A stretch of DNA of 24,202 bases from positions 1 through 24,202 of the forward strand of contig CAMTNN010000003.1 in assembly GCA_947073895.1 (NCBI GenBank). Direction: 5' to 3'. A program made the translations under genes and the position numbers. Numbering within the stretch: the first letter of the stretch is position 1; each line of letters opens with the position of its first letter. Shown piece after piece: positions 15,197-22,571 of this stretch. The notes under the pieces were generated by a model. That model did not search any database. It was not told where the DNA came from and saw only the letters and a list, made by a program, of their open reading frames with translations. This DNA comes from an uncultured cyanobacterium (GTDB lineage: Bacteria; Cyanobacteriota; Vampirovibrionia; Gastranaerophilales; Gastranaerophilaceae).

Positions 15197-15846
15197 TGTA
15201 CGGACTTGATAAAAGCTGGATTGAAGGCGGACTGGATTTAGATTTAATTAATAGAGTTATGGATATTATTGCGCAAAAGCGTAAGCAATGTGAAATCTTG
15301 CCCGCAGAGGGTAATGTTTTGAATGCGTTGAGGCTTACGCCTTTAGATAACGTAAAAGTCCTTATCATAGGGCAAGACCCGTATCCGAGTGCAGAACATG
15401 CGCATGGTTTAGCGTTTTCAAGTCTTTCTGATAAAACTCCTGCATCTTTGAAAAATATTTTTAAGAAGCTGGAGCAGGATTTTGGATGTAAACATAATTC
15501 TAATACGCTTACTGAATGGGGAAAGCAGGGTGTTTTATTATTAAATACTTCTCTGACTTTTGAAGGTAAAGATACAAAACTTTTAAAAGAACATACAAAA
15601 CTCTGGAAGCCTGTTATTGATAATATTTATCAAGTGCTTATAAATCGCGGAACAACCCTTGTTGTAATGAGATGGGGAGCTCATGCTCAAAAATCCGGAG
15701 AAGTTTTTGAAAACAAAAAGAATGTTTATGTTATGGATACAACACATCCTTCGCCGTTATCAGCTCATCGCGGTTTTATGGAATGTGATCACTTTACAAA
15801 ATGTAATGAGATTTTAAAAGAAAAAGCTATCGATTGGGCAACATAG
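15196..15846 (+). CDS. ung: Uracil-DNA glycosylase, family 1
   Basis: Removes uracil from DNA to start base excision repair. The 216-residue protein has the catalytic motif GQDPYPSAEHAHGLAFSS (Asp61, Tyr63), the beta-strand VLLLNTSLTFE, and the DNA-binding leucine loop HPSPLSAHRGF with His184. Position 64 is Pro where E. coli has His; mycobacterial Ung also has GQDPYP, so this is normal variation. The ATG overlaps the upstream TAA (TAATG). The 3' end overlaps the opposite-strand gene by 20 bases. Confidence 0.95.
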   Translation: MYGLDKSWIEGGLDLDLINRVMDIIAQKRKQCEILPAEGNVLNALRLTPLDNVKVLIIGQDPYPSAEHAHGLAFSSLSDKTPASLKNIFKKLEQDFGCKHNSNTLTEWGKQGVLLLNTSLTFEGKDTKLLKEHTKLWKPVIDNIYQVLINRGTTLVVMRWGAHAQKSGEVFENKKNVYVMDTTHPSPLSAHRGFMECDHFTKCNEILKEKAIDWAT

Positions 15847-16975
15847 CCTCTCCCATATTATGTTTTGTTACTCTTGGGAAAAATCTGTTTAGTTTGCTTG
15901 TTCTTCTTTTAAAATCATTTTCAAATCTATCACCGATTTTAAACGCATCTTTTTCTATTCCGGATTTTCTGTACCAATTTTCAGTTAAAAAACCAACAGG
16001 AAATGGACATTCTTGTAGTTTGCATTTAAGAAAATAAAGTGCTAGTTGAAATTCTCTCGGATTATAATTCTTTCGGTTAAAAAATTTATTCCATAGCTGA
16101 GTTTTTAGTTTTCTTTTTAATTCATCTTGTTTGAAGTGTCGAATTTCGTGAGCTGTAGTATTAATATTTTGTCCGAGTATAGGGAGCGTTGCAATTCCTA
16201 TTCTGTTTCTGTCAGGGAAAGATATTCCCTGAATATAATTAATATCACTGCCTTTTATGAAAAATAAATCTATATTATCAGGATTTTCCAGTCTCTCTTT
16301 TTTGCTGAATATGCGGAACAATGATTTTATTGCAAGTTCATCGGGCATTCCTCTTAGTGTCAAATATTCATCATTTGCAACTTTTGGAGGAATATTTTCA
16401 CTTGCTGTAGTTTTAGCTTCGAGTAAATCACCTTCTTCAGTTCGAATAGATTTTGTTTTTATGTAGTTTTCTTTATTTGAAATAGAAAAATTTTCTGAAA
16501 AAGTATTATCAGATGTTCTTTCTGTATAATACTGCATTATATTTATGAAAGGTTGGTCAATTCCTTCTTCTTTAACAATATCAACCTTGTGTCTTGTGGC
16601 TGATTGTATACTTTTATCAGGATTATATCTTATTAATTGAGTGTCTCCTAGTGAGAATATGTATTTATTCCAATGGAGTTTTTTTCTTACTGTATAGCGT
16701 GATTCTGAATAGTCTGTAAGTGTATTCCCGTCATAATTCATACGCTTTTGTCCGATTAATCTATCCTCAGAATCATAGTATAAGCGCATATCCGTTGATT
16801 TGTCACCAAAAGCACGTTCAATAAGAACTCTTTCTGCACGTATTGTGCCAAGGGGTGCTTCAATACTTGAAAACTTAGCAGCTTCCCTTAAAACAATACG
16901 GTTTCCACCTTTGTTGAATGGTGTTATTGCATTTATGGGTTTAGACTTCGCAAATTTTAAAAATGACAGTTTCAT
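15827..16975 (-). CDS. Unknown protein with HEIRH zincin motif
   Basis: A 382-residue protein of no family I can name. The N-terminal half (about 60-150) is tyrosine- and charge-rich, with short strand-like units such as MRLYYDSEDRLIGQKRMNYD that recall YD/RHS-type repeats. The C-terminal half contains TTAHEIRHFKQDE, a match to the HExxH zinc-peptidase signature (His276, Glu277, His280). The chain then continues as a basic helical segment. There is no signal peptide or membrane helix. The ATG at 16975 is used; a TTG at 16999 would add eight residues, and neither has an SD. It converges on ung (20-base overlap) and diverges from the pxpA-like gene. A third zinc ligand is not assigned, so peptidase activity is a hypothesis. 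Confidence 0.7.
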   Translation of the reverse strand: MKLSFLKFAKSKPINAITPFNKGGNRIVLREAAKFSSIEAPLGTIRAERVLIERAFGDKSTDMRLYYDSEDRLIGQKRMNYDGNTLTDYSESRYTVRKKLHWNKYIFSLGDTQLIRYNPDKSIQSATRHKVDIVKEEGIDQPFINIMQYYTERTSDNTFSENFSISNKENYIKTKSIRTEEGDLLEAKTTASENIPPKVANDEYLTLRGMPDELAIKSLFRIFSKKERLENPDNIDLFFIKGSDINYIQGISFPDRNRIGIATLPILGQNINTTAHEIRHFKQDELKRKLKTQLWNKFFNRKNYNPREFQLALYFLKCKLQECPFPVGFLTENWYRKSGIEKDAFKIGDRFENDFKRRTSKLNRFFPRVTKHNMGEAMLPNR

Positions 16976-17020
16976 AATTGGTTTAAAACTGCTGAACAAA
17001 AAAATTGCTACCAGTTATCT

Positions 17021-17048
17021 ATTTTGTAGTATAATTTTATTACAAAAT
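17021..17048 (+). promoter_or_regulatory. Inverted repeat over a perfect -10 box
   Basis: ATTTTGTA (17021-17028) and TACAAAAT (17041-17048) form a perfect 8-bp inverted repeat with 12 bases between. A consensus TATAAT (17030-17035) lies within it and a weak TTGCTA (17005-17010) lies 19 bases upstream of that. The arms are 20 bases apart from start to start, about two helical turns, as for a dimeric repressor site. On the other strand TATACT falls in the same interval, so it could control both the pxpA-like gene and the zincin gene. Confidence 0.4.
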
Positions 17049-17058
17049 GGAGATAAAA

Positions 17059-17853
17059 ATGCAAGAAGTTTTAGAAAGAAAATCGATTAAAAACATTGAC
17101 TTTAACTGTGATTTAGCGCAAGCTTACGGGGTATATAGAAATAATAATGAATTTGAACTTTTGGATTATGTAAGTTCTGTTAATGTTTCATGCGGATTTC
17201 ATGCTGGTGATCCTTTGACAATAAAAGAAGCTCTTTTGCGTGCTAAAGAGAAAAATGTTTCAATCGGTGCTCATATCGGGTTTAATGACATACAAGGTTT
17301 TGGTTATAGACCTGTTGAACTTAAAGAAGATGAGATTGAGTCAATCGTTGTTTATCAGGTTGGTGCTCTCATGTCTTTTGCTAAAGCTTATGGACTAAGT
17401 ATTGAACATGTTCGTCCGCATGGGGCTATGTACAAAATGGCAGGCGAAGATTTTACTTTTTCTTGTGCGATTGCTAAAGCTATTAAAAAATGTTCTCAAT
17501 GGCTTGTTTATTACGCTCCTGTTGGTGATATTACTGCAAAAGTCGCTGATTATACAGGCATTCAGGTTGCTCAGGAATTATCTTTAGAAAAAACGTATAA
17601 TTCTGATTTAACAGTAGATTATTCTAAAGAAGATAATACTGATAACTATGGATTGATTAAAAGATTCCAGCATCTTATCCATACTTCTCAAATTCGTAAT
17701 AACTTGAGTGGGATGAGTTTTGCGGATGTTGATACAATTCATTTTTCTAATAAATATAAGAATTCAATTGAACTTATTAAACAGGCTAGAAGTGTAATCA
17801 CTCCAACACCTGTAAATTACAATAATGCTAAAGTTTCAGGCTGGGTGGATTAA
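17059..17853 (+). CDS. Divergent PxpA / LamB-YcsF family protein
   Basis: A 264-residue cytoplasmic protein of the LamB/YcsF family, whose studied member PxpA is a subunit of 5-oxoprolinase. Conserved parts are IDFNCDLAQAYG near the start, VNVSCGFHAGDPLTI (residues 41-55), SIGAHIGFNDIQGFGYR and HVRPHGAMYK. Two conserved blocks are altered: the usual DLGEGFG reads DLAQAYG, and the C-terminal HGDTPGA is replaced by HFSNKYKN. The partners pxpB and pxpC are not adjacent. Activity as 5-oxoprolinase is therefore doubtful. The start at 17059 is chosen because GGAG lies 6 bases upstream; the ATG at 17047 overlaps that SD. It is 2 bases from yvcK. Confidence 0.75.
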   Translation: MQEVLERKSIKNIDFNCDLAQAYGVYRNNNEFELLDYVSSVNVSCGFHAGDPLTIKEALLRAKEKNVSIGAHIGFNDIQGFGYRPVELKEDEIESIVVYQVGALMSFAKAYGLSIEHVRPHGAMYKMAGEDFTFSCAIAKAIKKCSQWLVYYAPVGDITAKVADYTGIQVAQELSLEKTYNSDLTVDYSKEDNTDNYGLIKRFQHLIHTSQIRNNLSGMSFADVDTIHFSNKYKNSIELIKQARSVITPTPVNYNNAKVSGWVD

Positions 17854-17855
17854 GT

Positions 17856-19163
17856 ATGTTTGATATTAAAAATAATGTAAAAGTGTCTAAAGACGTAGGC
17901 TGGTTAATTCCTGGGCTTAATGTTAAAAGATGGTTATTTCTGATTTTTCTTGGTTCCGTATTAATAGTACTGGGCTTTTTGTTAATTGCAGATGCTCACT
18001 TGATATATAGAATAATGGGTGCAATTAAAAAAGCTGCATTCATTTTGCCTACAAATATTCTTGCTGCAATATTTATCTTGATTGGTGCAACTATTTTTTT
18101 TAAAGGTTGGAAAAAAACAACACTATCAATGATGGATATGGACTCATCAAAGGGTAATAATTCATTGTTGGAAAAGCTATACAGAAGAAGCAAGCTTAAT
18201 AAAGGTGCTAAAGTTGTTGCAATAGGTGGTGGTACTGGGCTTTCAATGCTTCTTAAAGGTATAAAAAAATATACAAATAATATAACAGCAGTTGTTACTG
18301 TTGGTGATGATGGAGGAAGTTCGGGACGTCTACGTGAGGAAATGGGAATTCTGCCACCAGGTGATATTAGGAACTGCATTGCGGCTTTAGCTGATGATGA
18401 AGATTTGATTACAGAATTATTCCAATATCGTTTTAAAGCCGGGGAAGGTTTGGAAGGGCACAGTTTTGGCAACCTTTTCTTAACTGCACTTTGTTCTATT
18501 ACCGGAAATATGGTTAAGGCTGTTAAAGAATCATCAAATGTTTTAAATATTAGAGGCGTTGTGCTTCCTGCAACATTGGATGATATGAAATTGGCTGCTG
18601 AATTTGAAGACGGAACAATTGTTAAAGGTGAATCAAATATCCCTGAGGCTCATAAAAGTATTAAAATATTTTTTACTTAACCGGAAGTCTGTAAGGCATT
18701 ACCTGAAGTTTTAACAGCAATTGCAGATGCCGATTTAATTATTTTAGGCCCTGGAAGTTTATATACAAGTGTTATTCCAAATCTTTTGGTATCAGGTATT
18801 GTTGAAGCGATTATGGCTTCAACTGCTAAAAAGATTTATGTATGTAATATTATGACTCAGCCTGGAGAAACAGATAATTATTCTGTCGCTAGCCACGTTA
18901 ATGCTTTATTAAACCACGCTAAGGGTCGAAAAATTATTGATGCTGTTCTTGTTAACAACTCTTTGCCTGAAAATATTTCGGAAGGTTATGCTAAGAACGG
19001 TTCTATTCCTGTAAGATTAGATATGGAAAATCTTGCACCAACAGGAGTCACTGTTGTTTCACAAAAACTTATTCAGGAAAATAAAGAAGGTTTGGTAAGA
19101 CACTCTTCTCATAGGGTTGCAAGAGCGGTTTATTATTGGTATAGAAAAACTTTGAAGAAGTAA
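17856..19163 (+). pseudogene. yvcK: YvcK/CofD-like gluconeogenesis factor, interrupted by in-frame TAA
   Basis: YvcK binds UDP-sugars and supports peptidoglycan synthesis and growth on gluconeogenic carbon. The N-terminus carries two predicted membrane helices (about 26-45 and 62-83), then the nucleotide-binding VAIGGGTGLSMLLKGIKKYT, TVGDDGGSSGRLREEMGILP, PGDIRNCIAALAD and GHSFGNLFLTAL. Reading stops at TAA 18678-18680 after SIKIFFT. The same frame continues without a break from PEVCKALPEVLTAIADADLI through LGPGSLYTSVIPNLLVSGI and CNIMTQPGETDNY to 19163. Alignment to the known family shows equal length across the stop, so one substitution, or two compensating indels in the T6 and CC runs, explains it. 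The rest of the gene is well conserved, so the lesion is recent, or a sequencing error, or read through. Confidence 0.85.
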
Positions 19164-19252
19164 ATATGTGTTTTACAATGCAAAACAAAGCCCCGTTAAG
19201 ACTCAATTTTTAAATAATAACACTGCTAATTAATTGTAAATGTTTGTAAACC

Positions 19253-19282
19253 TTTCAATAAAATCAAGCAATTATATAAAAT
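19253..19282 (+). promoter_or_regulatory. Candidate promoter of the GNNN paralogue pair
   Basis: TTTCAA (19253-19258) and TAAAAT (19277-19282) lie 18 bases apart, or 16 if TATAAA (19275-19280) is the -10. A short direct repeat, TTGTAAA at 19234 and 19244, lies just upstream at one-helical-turn spacing. The match is weak and in AT-rich DNA. The rest of the 172-base gap after yvcK shows nothing else. Confidence 0.3.
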
Positions 19283-19335
19283 AGAAACTCTTTATAAGTA
19301 CATATGAAAAATATAACACGAGCAAGGAGTTAGCA

Positions 19336-20070
19336 ATGGATATTAAATTTGACAGCAAAGAAGTAAAAAAAGTATTTAATGAAATTGCAAAATTAGGCGG
19401 TAAATCAAAAGTTATTGATACAAAACTTGAAAAAAACAAATTGAGTGAATATTTAGCTAATAATCGCGAAAATATGTCAGCTAATGATATTAGCACTCTT
19501 GAGGGTTGGTGTATTGAGAAAAATACAGCAGTAACAAAACAAAATGTAACAGTAAATATTGCAGTTAATGGTGAAGGAAATTCCATACAAGTAGTTGCGG
19601 GTAATAATAATGTTGTAATCAACGGAGATGGTCAGAATTCAGGCAATCTTGCAGTTGGCAATAATAACGAGCAAAATCAACTTGGGGCAGCACTTGAACT
19701 TGCTAAAGGAGAAAATAAAGAAGTAAAATCTGAACCTAAAAACGCTACACTAGCGGACGAAACACTTGTAAAAGAAAAACAGGTTAAAGAAGTCCCAAGA
19801 GATGAAGTAAAGCTTAAGGAAGGTGAATCAAAAACAGATGAAAAGCACAATGTTGGTAATGACGGTGCTCCTGCAAGAGGACTGGAAATAAAAGGTACAG
19901 TAGTTTATGAAAAAAACAAGCAGGGACATGTTTATTGTGAATTAAAAGCACAAGGTTTACAAGAAATAGCAGAACAGTTTATGCAAATATTTAAGAAATC
20001 TGGAATTGAAACTGCTATTCAATTCTTAAGAGATAATGGTGTTATAGTTGGAGAAATTGATAATTTCTAA
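19336..20070 (+). CDS. Unknown protein, GNNN-motif paralogue A
   Basis: A 244-residue soluble protein I cannot assign. Residues 1-65 look helical (FDSKEVKKVFNEIAKLGGKS, then LSEYLANNRENMSANDISTL). Residues 70-115 are short strands with repeated GN motifs: VNGEGNSIQVVAGNNNVVIN, later AVGNNNEQNQ. A long charged, Lys/Glu-rich linker (about 120-175) leads to a C-terminal domain (182-244) with GTVVYEKNKQGHVYCELKAQ and EQFMQIFKKSGIETAIQFLR. No signal peptide or membrane helix is present. The SD AAGGAG is strong, 6 bases from the ATG. The first ~95 residues match the next gene clearly, so the two arose by duplication and then took different C-termini. Confidence 0.75.
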   Translation: MDIKFDSKEVKKVFNEIAKLGGKSKVIDTKLEKNKLSEYLANNRENMSANDISTLEGWCIEKNTAVTKQNVTVNIAVNGEGNSIQVVAGNNNVVINGDGQNSGNLAVGNNNEQNQLGAALELAKGENKEVKSEPKNATLADETLVKEKQVKEVPRDEVKLKEGESKTDEKHNVGNDGAPARGLEIKGTVVYEKNKQGHVYCELKAQGLQEIAEQFMQIFKKSGIETAIQFLRDNGVIVGEIDNF

Positions 20071-20094
20071 AGTTGTCTATAATTAGGAGCGGAT

Positions 20095-20745
20095 ATGAGT
20101 ATAAATCTTAATAGTTTTGATAATAAAGAAGTAAAAAATACCTATAAATCAATTTGCAAAATGAGTGACGGTAATCGAAAAAGCAGAAAGATTATTGATA
20201 CTGATGAAGAAAGAAATGCTTTAAGAACTTATGTTGATACAAATAGGGATAATATCAATGATAATGATATGCATGTTTTGAGTGTTTTATCAAAAATGGA
20301 TTTATCGGTCCCGACAGCAAATGTTGAAGTAAAAGGTAATAACAATAGCGTTTTGGTTGTTGTTGGAAATGATAATACAGTTGTTGATACTTTTAAAAAA
20401 CATGAAGAATCTGCTGAAGCTCAAGAAGAACAAGTTGTTGAAAAGCAAGAAGTTGAAGATTTAAAAGAAGAACAACCACAAGAGTCTAAAACAAAATCAT
20501 ATACTGTTCAAAAGGGCGATTACTGGTATAAAATGGTTTCTGAGCAATATGAAACTGCATCAAACTCTGAAATTATGGAAATTGTTAGAAAATTTAAACA
20601 GGATTATTTTGAGGCAAACAGAAATGATTTGATAAGAAAAGGATACACTTCTGCTAAATCAGGATTTTTCTTATCTGTTGGCAGTGCATTTAAATTGCCG
20701 GAAACAGTTGAAGTAAATGGTAAAAGTTACAAGCTTAAACATTAA
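20095..20745 (+). CDS. Unknown protein with LysM-like C-terminus, GNNN paralogue B
   Basis: A 216-residue protein. Residues 1-100 repeat the paralogue A layout: SFDNKEVKNTYKSICKMSDG, RKIIDTDEERNALRTYVDTN, then the strand segment VEVKGNNNSVLVVVGNDNTV. An acidic, Gln/Glu-rich linker (101-133) follows. Residues 135-205 resemble a LysM domain, beginning SYTVQKGDYWYKMVSEQYE and ending SVGSAFKLPETV; LysM usually binds peptidoglycan or chitin-type glycans. There is no Sec signal peptide, which is at odds with a cell-wall role unless export uses another route. AGGAG lies 5 bases before the ATG; the gap from paralogue A is only 24 bases, so they are probably co-transcribed. Confidence 0.78.
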   Translation: MSINLNSFDNKEVKNTYKSICKMSDGNRKSRKIIDTDEERNALRTYVDTNRDNINDNDMHVLSVLSKMDLSVPTANVEVKGNNNSVLVVVGNDNTVVDTFKKHEESAEAQEEQVVEKQEVEDLKEEQPQESKTKSYTVQKGDYWYKMVSEQYETASNSEIMEIVRKFKQDYFEANRNDLIRKGYTSAKSGFFLSVGSAFKLPETVEVNGKSYKLKH

Positions 20746-20752
20746 GCACTCA

Positions 20753-20783
20753 CTCCAACAATCCCTTGTAGAGAGTGTTGGGG
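20753..20783 (+). terminator. Weak stem-loop after the GNNN pair
   Basis: CTCCAACA (20753-20760) can pair with TGTTGGGG (20776-20783), eight pairs with one G-U, loop 15 bases. It is 7 bases after the stop of paralogue B. No T-run follows, so it is not a standard intrinsic terminator; it may be a 3'-end protecting or factor-dependent structure. Confidence 0.25.
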
Positions 20784-20830
20784 GTGGGTATCGGTTTATA
20801 ACAAAAATGAGTAGTTTAATTTGTTTATTC

Positions 20831-20859
20831 TTGTACCAATCTTTTGTTAGTGTTAAAAT
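20831..20859 (+). promoter_or_regulatory. Promoter of panB-panC
   Basis: TTGTAC (20831-20836) and TAAAAT (20854-20859), exactly 17 bases apart. The predicted start near 20866 leaves a leader of about 24 bases before the GTG start of panB. Confidence 0.5.
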
Positions 20860-20889
20860 AAACTCACAAGATTAACGGGTGATTAGGTT

Positions 20890-21729
20890 GTGAGCAAAAA
20901 ATCAGTTTCAATATTTCAAAAGCTAAAAAATAATTCAGAAAAAATCGCAATGCTTACAGCATACGATTATTCGACAGCTCAGGTTCTTGATGAAGCGGAA
21001 ATTGATGCGATTCTGGTTGGTGATTCGCTTGCAATGGTGGCTTTGGGTCATGAAAATACTTACAATATTACGCTCGAAGAAATGTTGATTTTTGTAAGAG
21101 CAGTTGCACGCGGAGCTAAGAATACATTTGTTGTTGGCGATATGCCGTTTATGAGCTATAACCTTTCTGTTGAGCAGGGCTTAAAAAATGCTTCTGAGAT
21201 GATTAAAGCGGGTGCTAATGCTGTTAAGCTTGAAGGCTGCAGCGAACATATTATTGAGCTAACGCGTCGTTGTGTTGAATGCGGAATCCCAGTTCTTGCT
21301 CATTTGGGATTGACTCCGCAATTATTAAATACAATCGGCGGATATAAAATTCAGGCAAAAACAGCTGAAACAACTGAATTAATTCTTGAATCGGCTAAAA
21401 AATTACAGCAAGCAGGTGCATTTGCTGTTGTTCTTGAATTATTGCCGGCAGAAAGTGCTGAATATATTACAAATAATTTGACTATTCCGACAATCGGTAT
21501 TGGCGCGGGAGTCGGATGTGATGGGCAAATAGTTGTAACAGATGATATTATGGGCAAGTTTACGGATTTTGCTCCAAAATTTGTGAAAAGATTTGCAAAT
21601 CTTCATGATGTTGTTCTTGAAGGTGCAAGAAGTTATTCAAAAGAAGTTAAGGAGCGCGAGTTTCCTTCTAAAAACGAGTCTTTTGAATTGAGTGAGGGAG
21701 AAAAAGAAAAATTATATGCTAATAAATAA
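20890..21729 (+). CDS. panB: 3-Methyl-2-oxobutanoate hydroxymethyltransferase
   Basis: First committed step of pantothenate synthesis: adds a hydroxymethyl group from methylene-tetrahydrofolate to ketoisovalerate to give ketopantoate. The 279 residues show MLTAYDYSTAQVLDEAEIDA, Mg2+ ligands Asp45 (ILVGDSLAMV) and Asp84 (VVGDMPFMSY), Glu115 (AVKLEGCSEH), AHLGLTPQ and TIGIGAGVGCDGQI. The start is GTG with only a weak SD (TTAGG); no better start is available because the N-terminus matches the family. It overlaps panC by 14 bases. panE/ilvC and panD are not in the window. Confidence 0.96.
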   Translation: MSKKSVSIFQKLKNNSEKIAMLTAYDYSTAQVLDEAEIDAILVGDSLAMVALGHENTYNITLEEMLIFVRAVARGAKNTFVVGDMPFMSYNLSVEQGLKNASEMIKAGANAVKLEGCSEHIIELTRRCVECGIPVLAHLGLTPQLLNTIGGYKIQAKTAETTELILESAKKLQQAGAFAVVLELLPAESAEYITNNLTIPTIGIGAGVGCDGQIVVTDDIMGKFTDFAPKFVKRFANLHDVVLEGARSYSKEVKEREFPSKNESFELSEGEKEKLYANK

Positions 21730-22570
21730 GATAGAAGATGTTAGAAATCAGGTTAAAGAATGGAGAAAAGAGGGCTTATCTGTAGGTCTTGTGCCTACAA
21801 TGGGTGCTTTGCATGAAGGACACTTGAGTCTTATAAAAAAGGCAAAAGAAGCTTGTGATAGAGTTGTGGTTTCTGTTTTTGTAAACCCGATTCAGTTCGG
21901 GCCATCTGAGGATTTTGATAAATATCCGCGTACATTGGAGGCTGATACTAAGCTATGCGATGGTGAAGGTGTGGATGTTGTATTTGCTCCGACTCCTAAC
22001 GAAATGTATGGCGGTGGTCGCCTTTCTAATGACACTTTAACTTATGTTTGTCCTCCGTTTTTTTATGTAAATAAATTGTGCGGTAAATCAAGAGTGGGAC
22101 ATTTTGACGGTGTTTGTACAGTTGTTCTTAAATTATTTAATATTGTTCAGCCTGATTTTGGATTTTTTGGTCAAAAAGACGCTCAACAGGTTATTGTTAT
22201 TAAAAAAATGGTTAAGGACTTAAATGTTCCGATTGAAATAGTTCAATGTCCTATTGTTAGAGAAGAATCAGGACTTGCATTGAGTTCAAGAAATAAGTAT
22301 TTGACTGAGCAGGGCAAAATAGATGCTCTTGTTTTGAGTAAGATTTTGAATAATATAAAAGTTTGCTATAATAAAGGCATTACAGATGTTTCTGCTCTTA
22401 AGGAAACTGTTTATTCATTTTTAACAGATAAACATGAGCTTGAATATATTGAAATTCTAAATCGCGAAACATTGGAAGAAGAAAAGAACGCCAATAAGAA
22501 TTCGATAGCACTTATTGCTTGCAGAGTTGAAGGTGTGAGATTAATTGACAATATCTATTTGGGAGAATAA
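21716..22570 (+). CDS. panC: Pantothenate synthetase (pantoate--beta-alanine ligase)
   Basis: Joins pantoate and beta-alanine with ATP to form pantothenate, the CoA precursor. The 284-residue protein has the class I-like HxGH motif in LVPTMGALHEGHLSLIKKA (HEGH at 33-36), VSVFVNPIQFGPSEDFDKYP, the ATP-binding FGQKDAQQVIVIKKMVKDL and the KMSKS-equivalent ALSSRNKYL. The start at 21716 fits the family; a GTG at 21692 would add eight residues. A GGGAG SD lies 15 bases upstream, longer than usual, so translation is probably coupled to panB, whose stop is 11 bases inside this gene. Confidence 0.96.
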   Translation: MLINKIEDVRNQVKEWRKEGLSVGLVPTMGALHEGHLSLIKKAKEACDRVVVSVFVNPIQFGPSEDFDKYPRTLEADTKLCDGEGVDVVFAPTPNEMYGGGRLSNDTLTYVCPPFFYVNKLCGKSRVGHFDGVCTVVLKLFNIVQPDFGFFGQKDAQQVIVIKKMVKDLNVPIEIVQCPIVREESGLALSSRNKYLTEQGKIDALVLSKILNNIKVCYNKGITDVSALKETVYSFLTDKHELEYIEILNRETLEEEKNANKNSIALIACRVEGVRLIDNIYLGE

Positions 22571-22571
22571 G

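Noticed and set aside
15370-15387. His to Pro change in the uracil-DNA glycosylase motif (GQDPYP for GQDPYH)
   Set aside because: Mycobacterial Ung has the same GQDPYP and the catalytic Asp61 and His184 are kept, so it is ordinary family variation.
17996-18472. 158-codon minus-strand open frame inside yvcK
   Set aside because: Fully antisense to well-conserved YvcK motifs, with low-complexity Pro/Ser composition; a shadow frame.
19272-19622. Minus-strand open frame opposite paralogue A
   Set aside because: It covers the start of a plus-strand gene with a strong SD and a recognisable paralogue; the antisense frame has no SD and no family signal.
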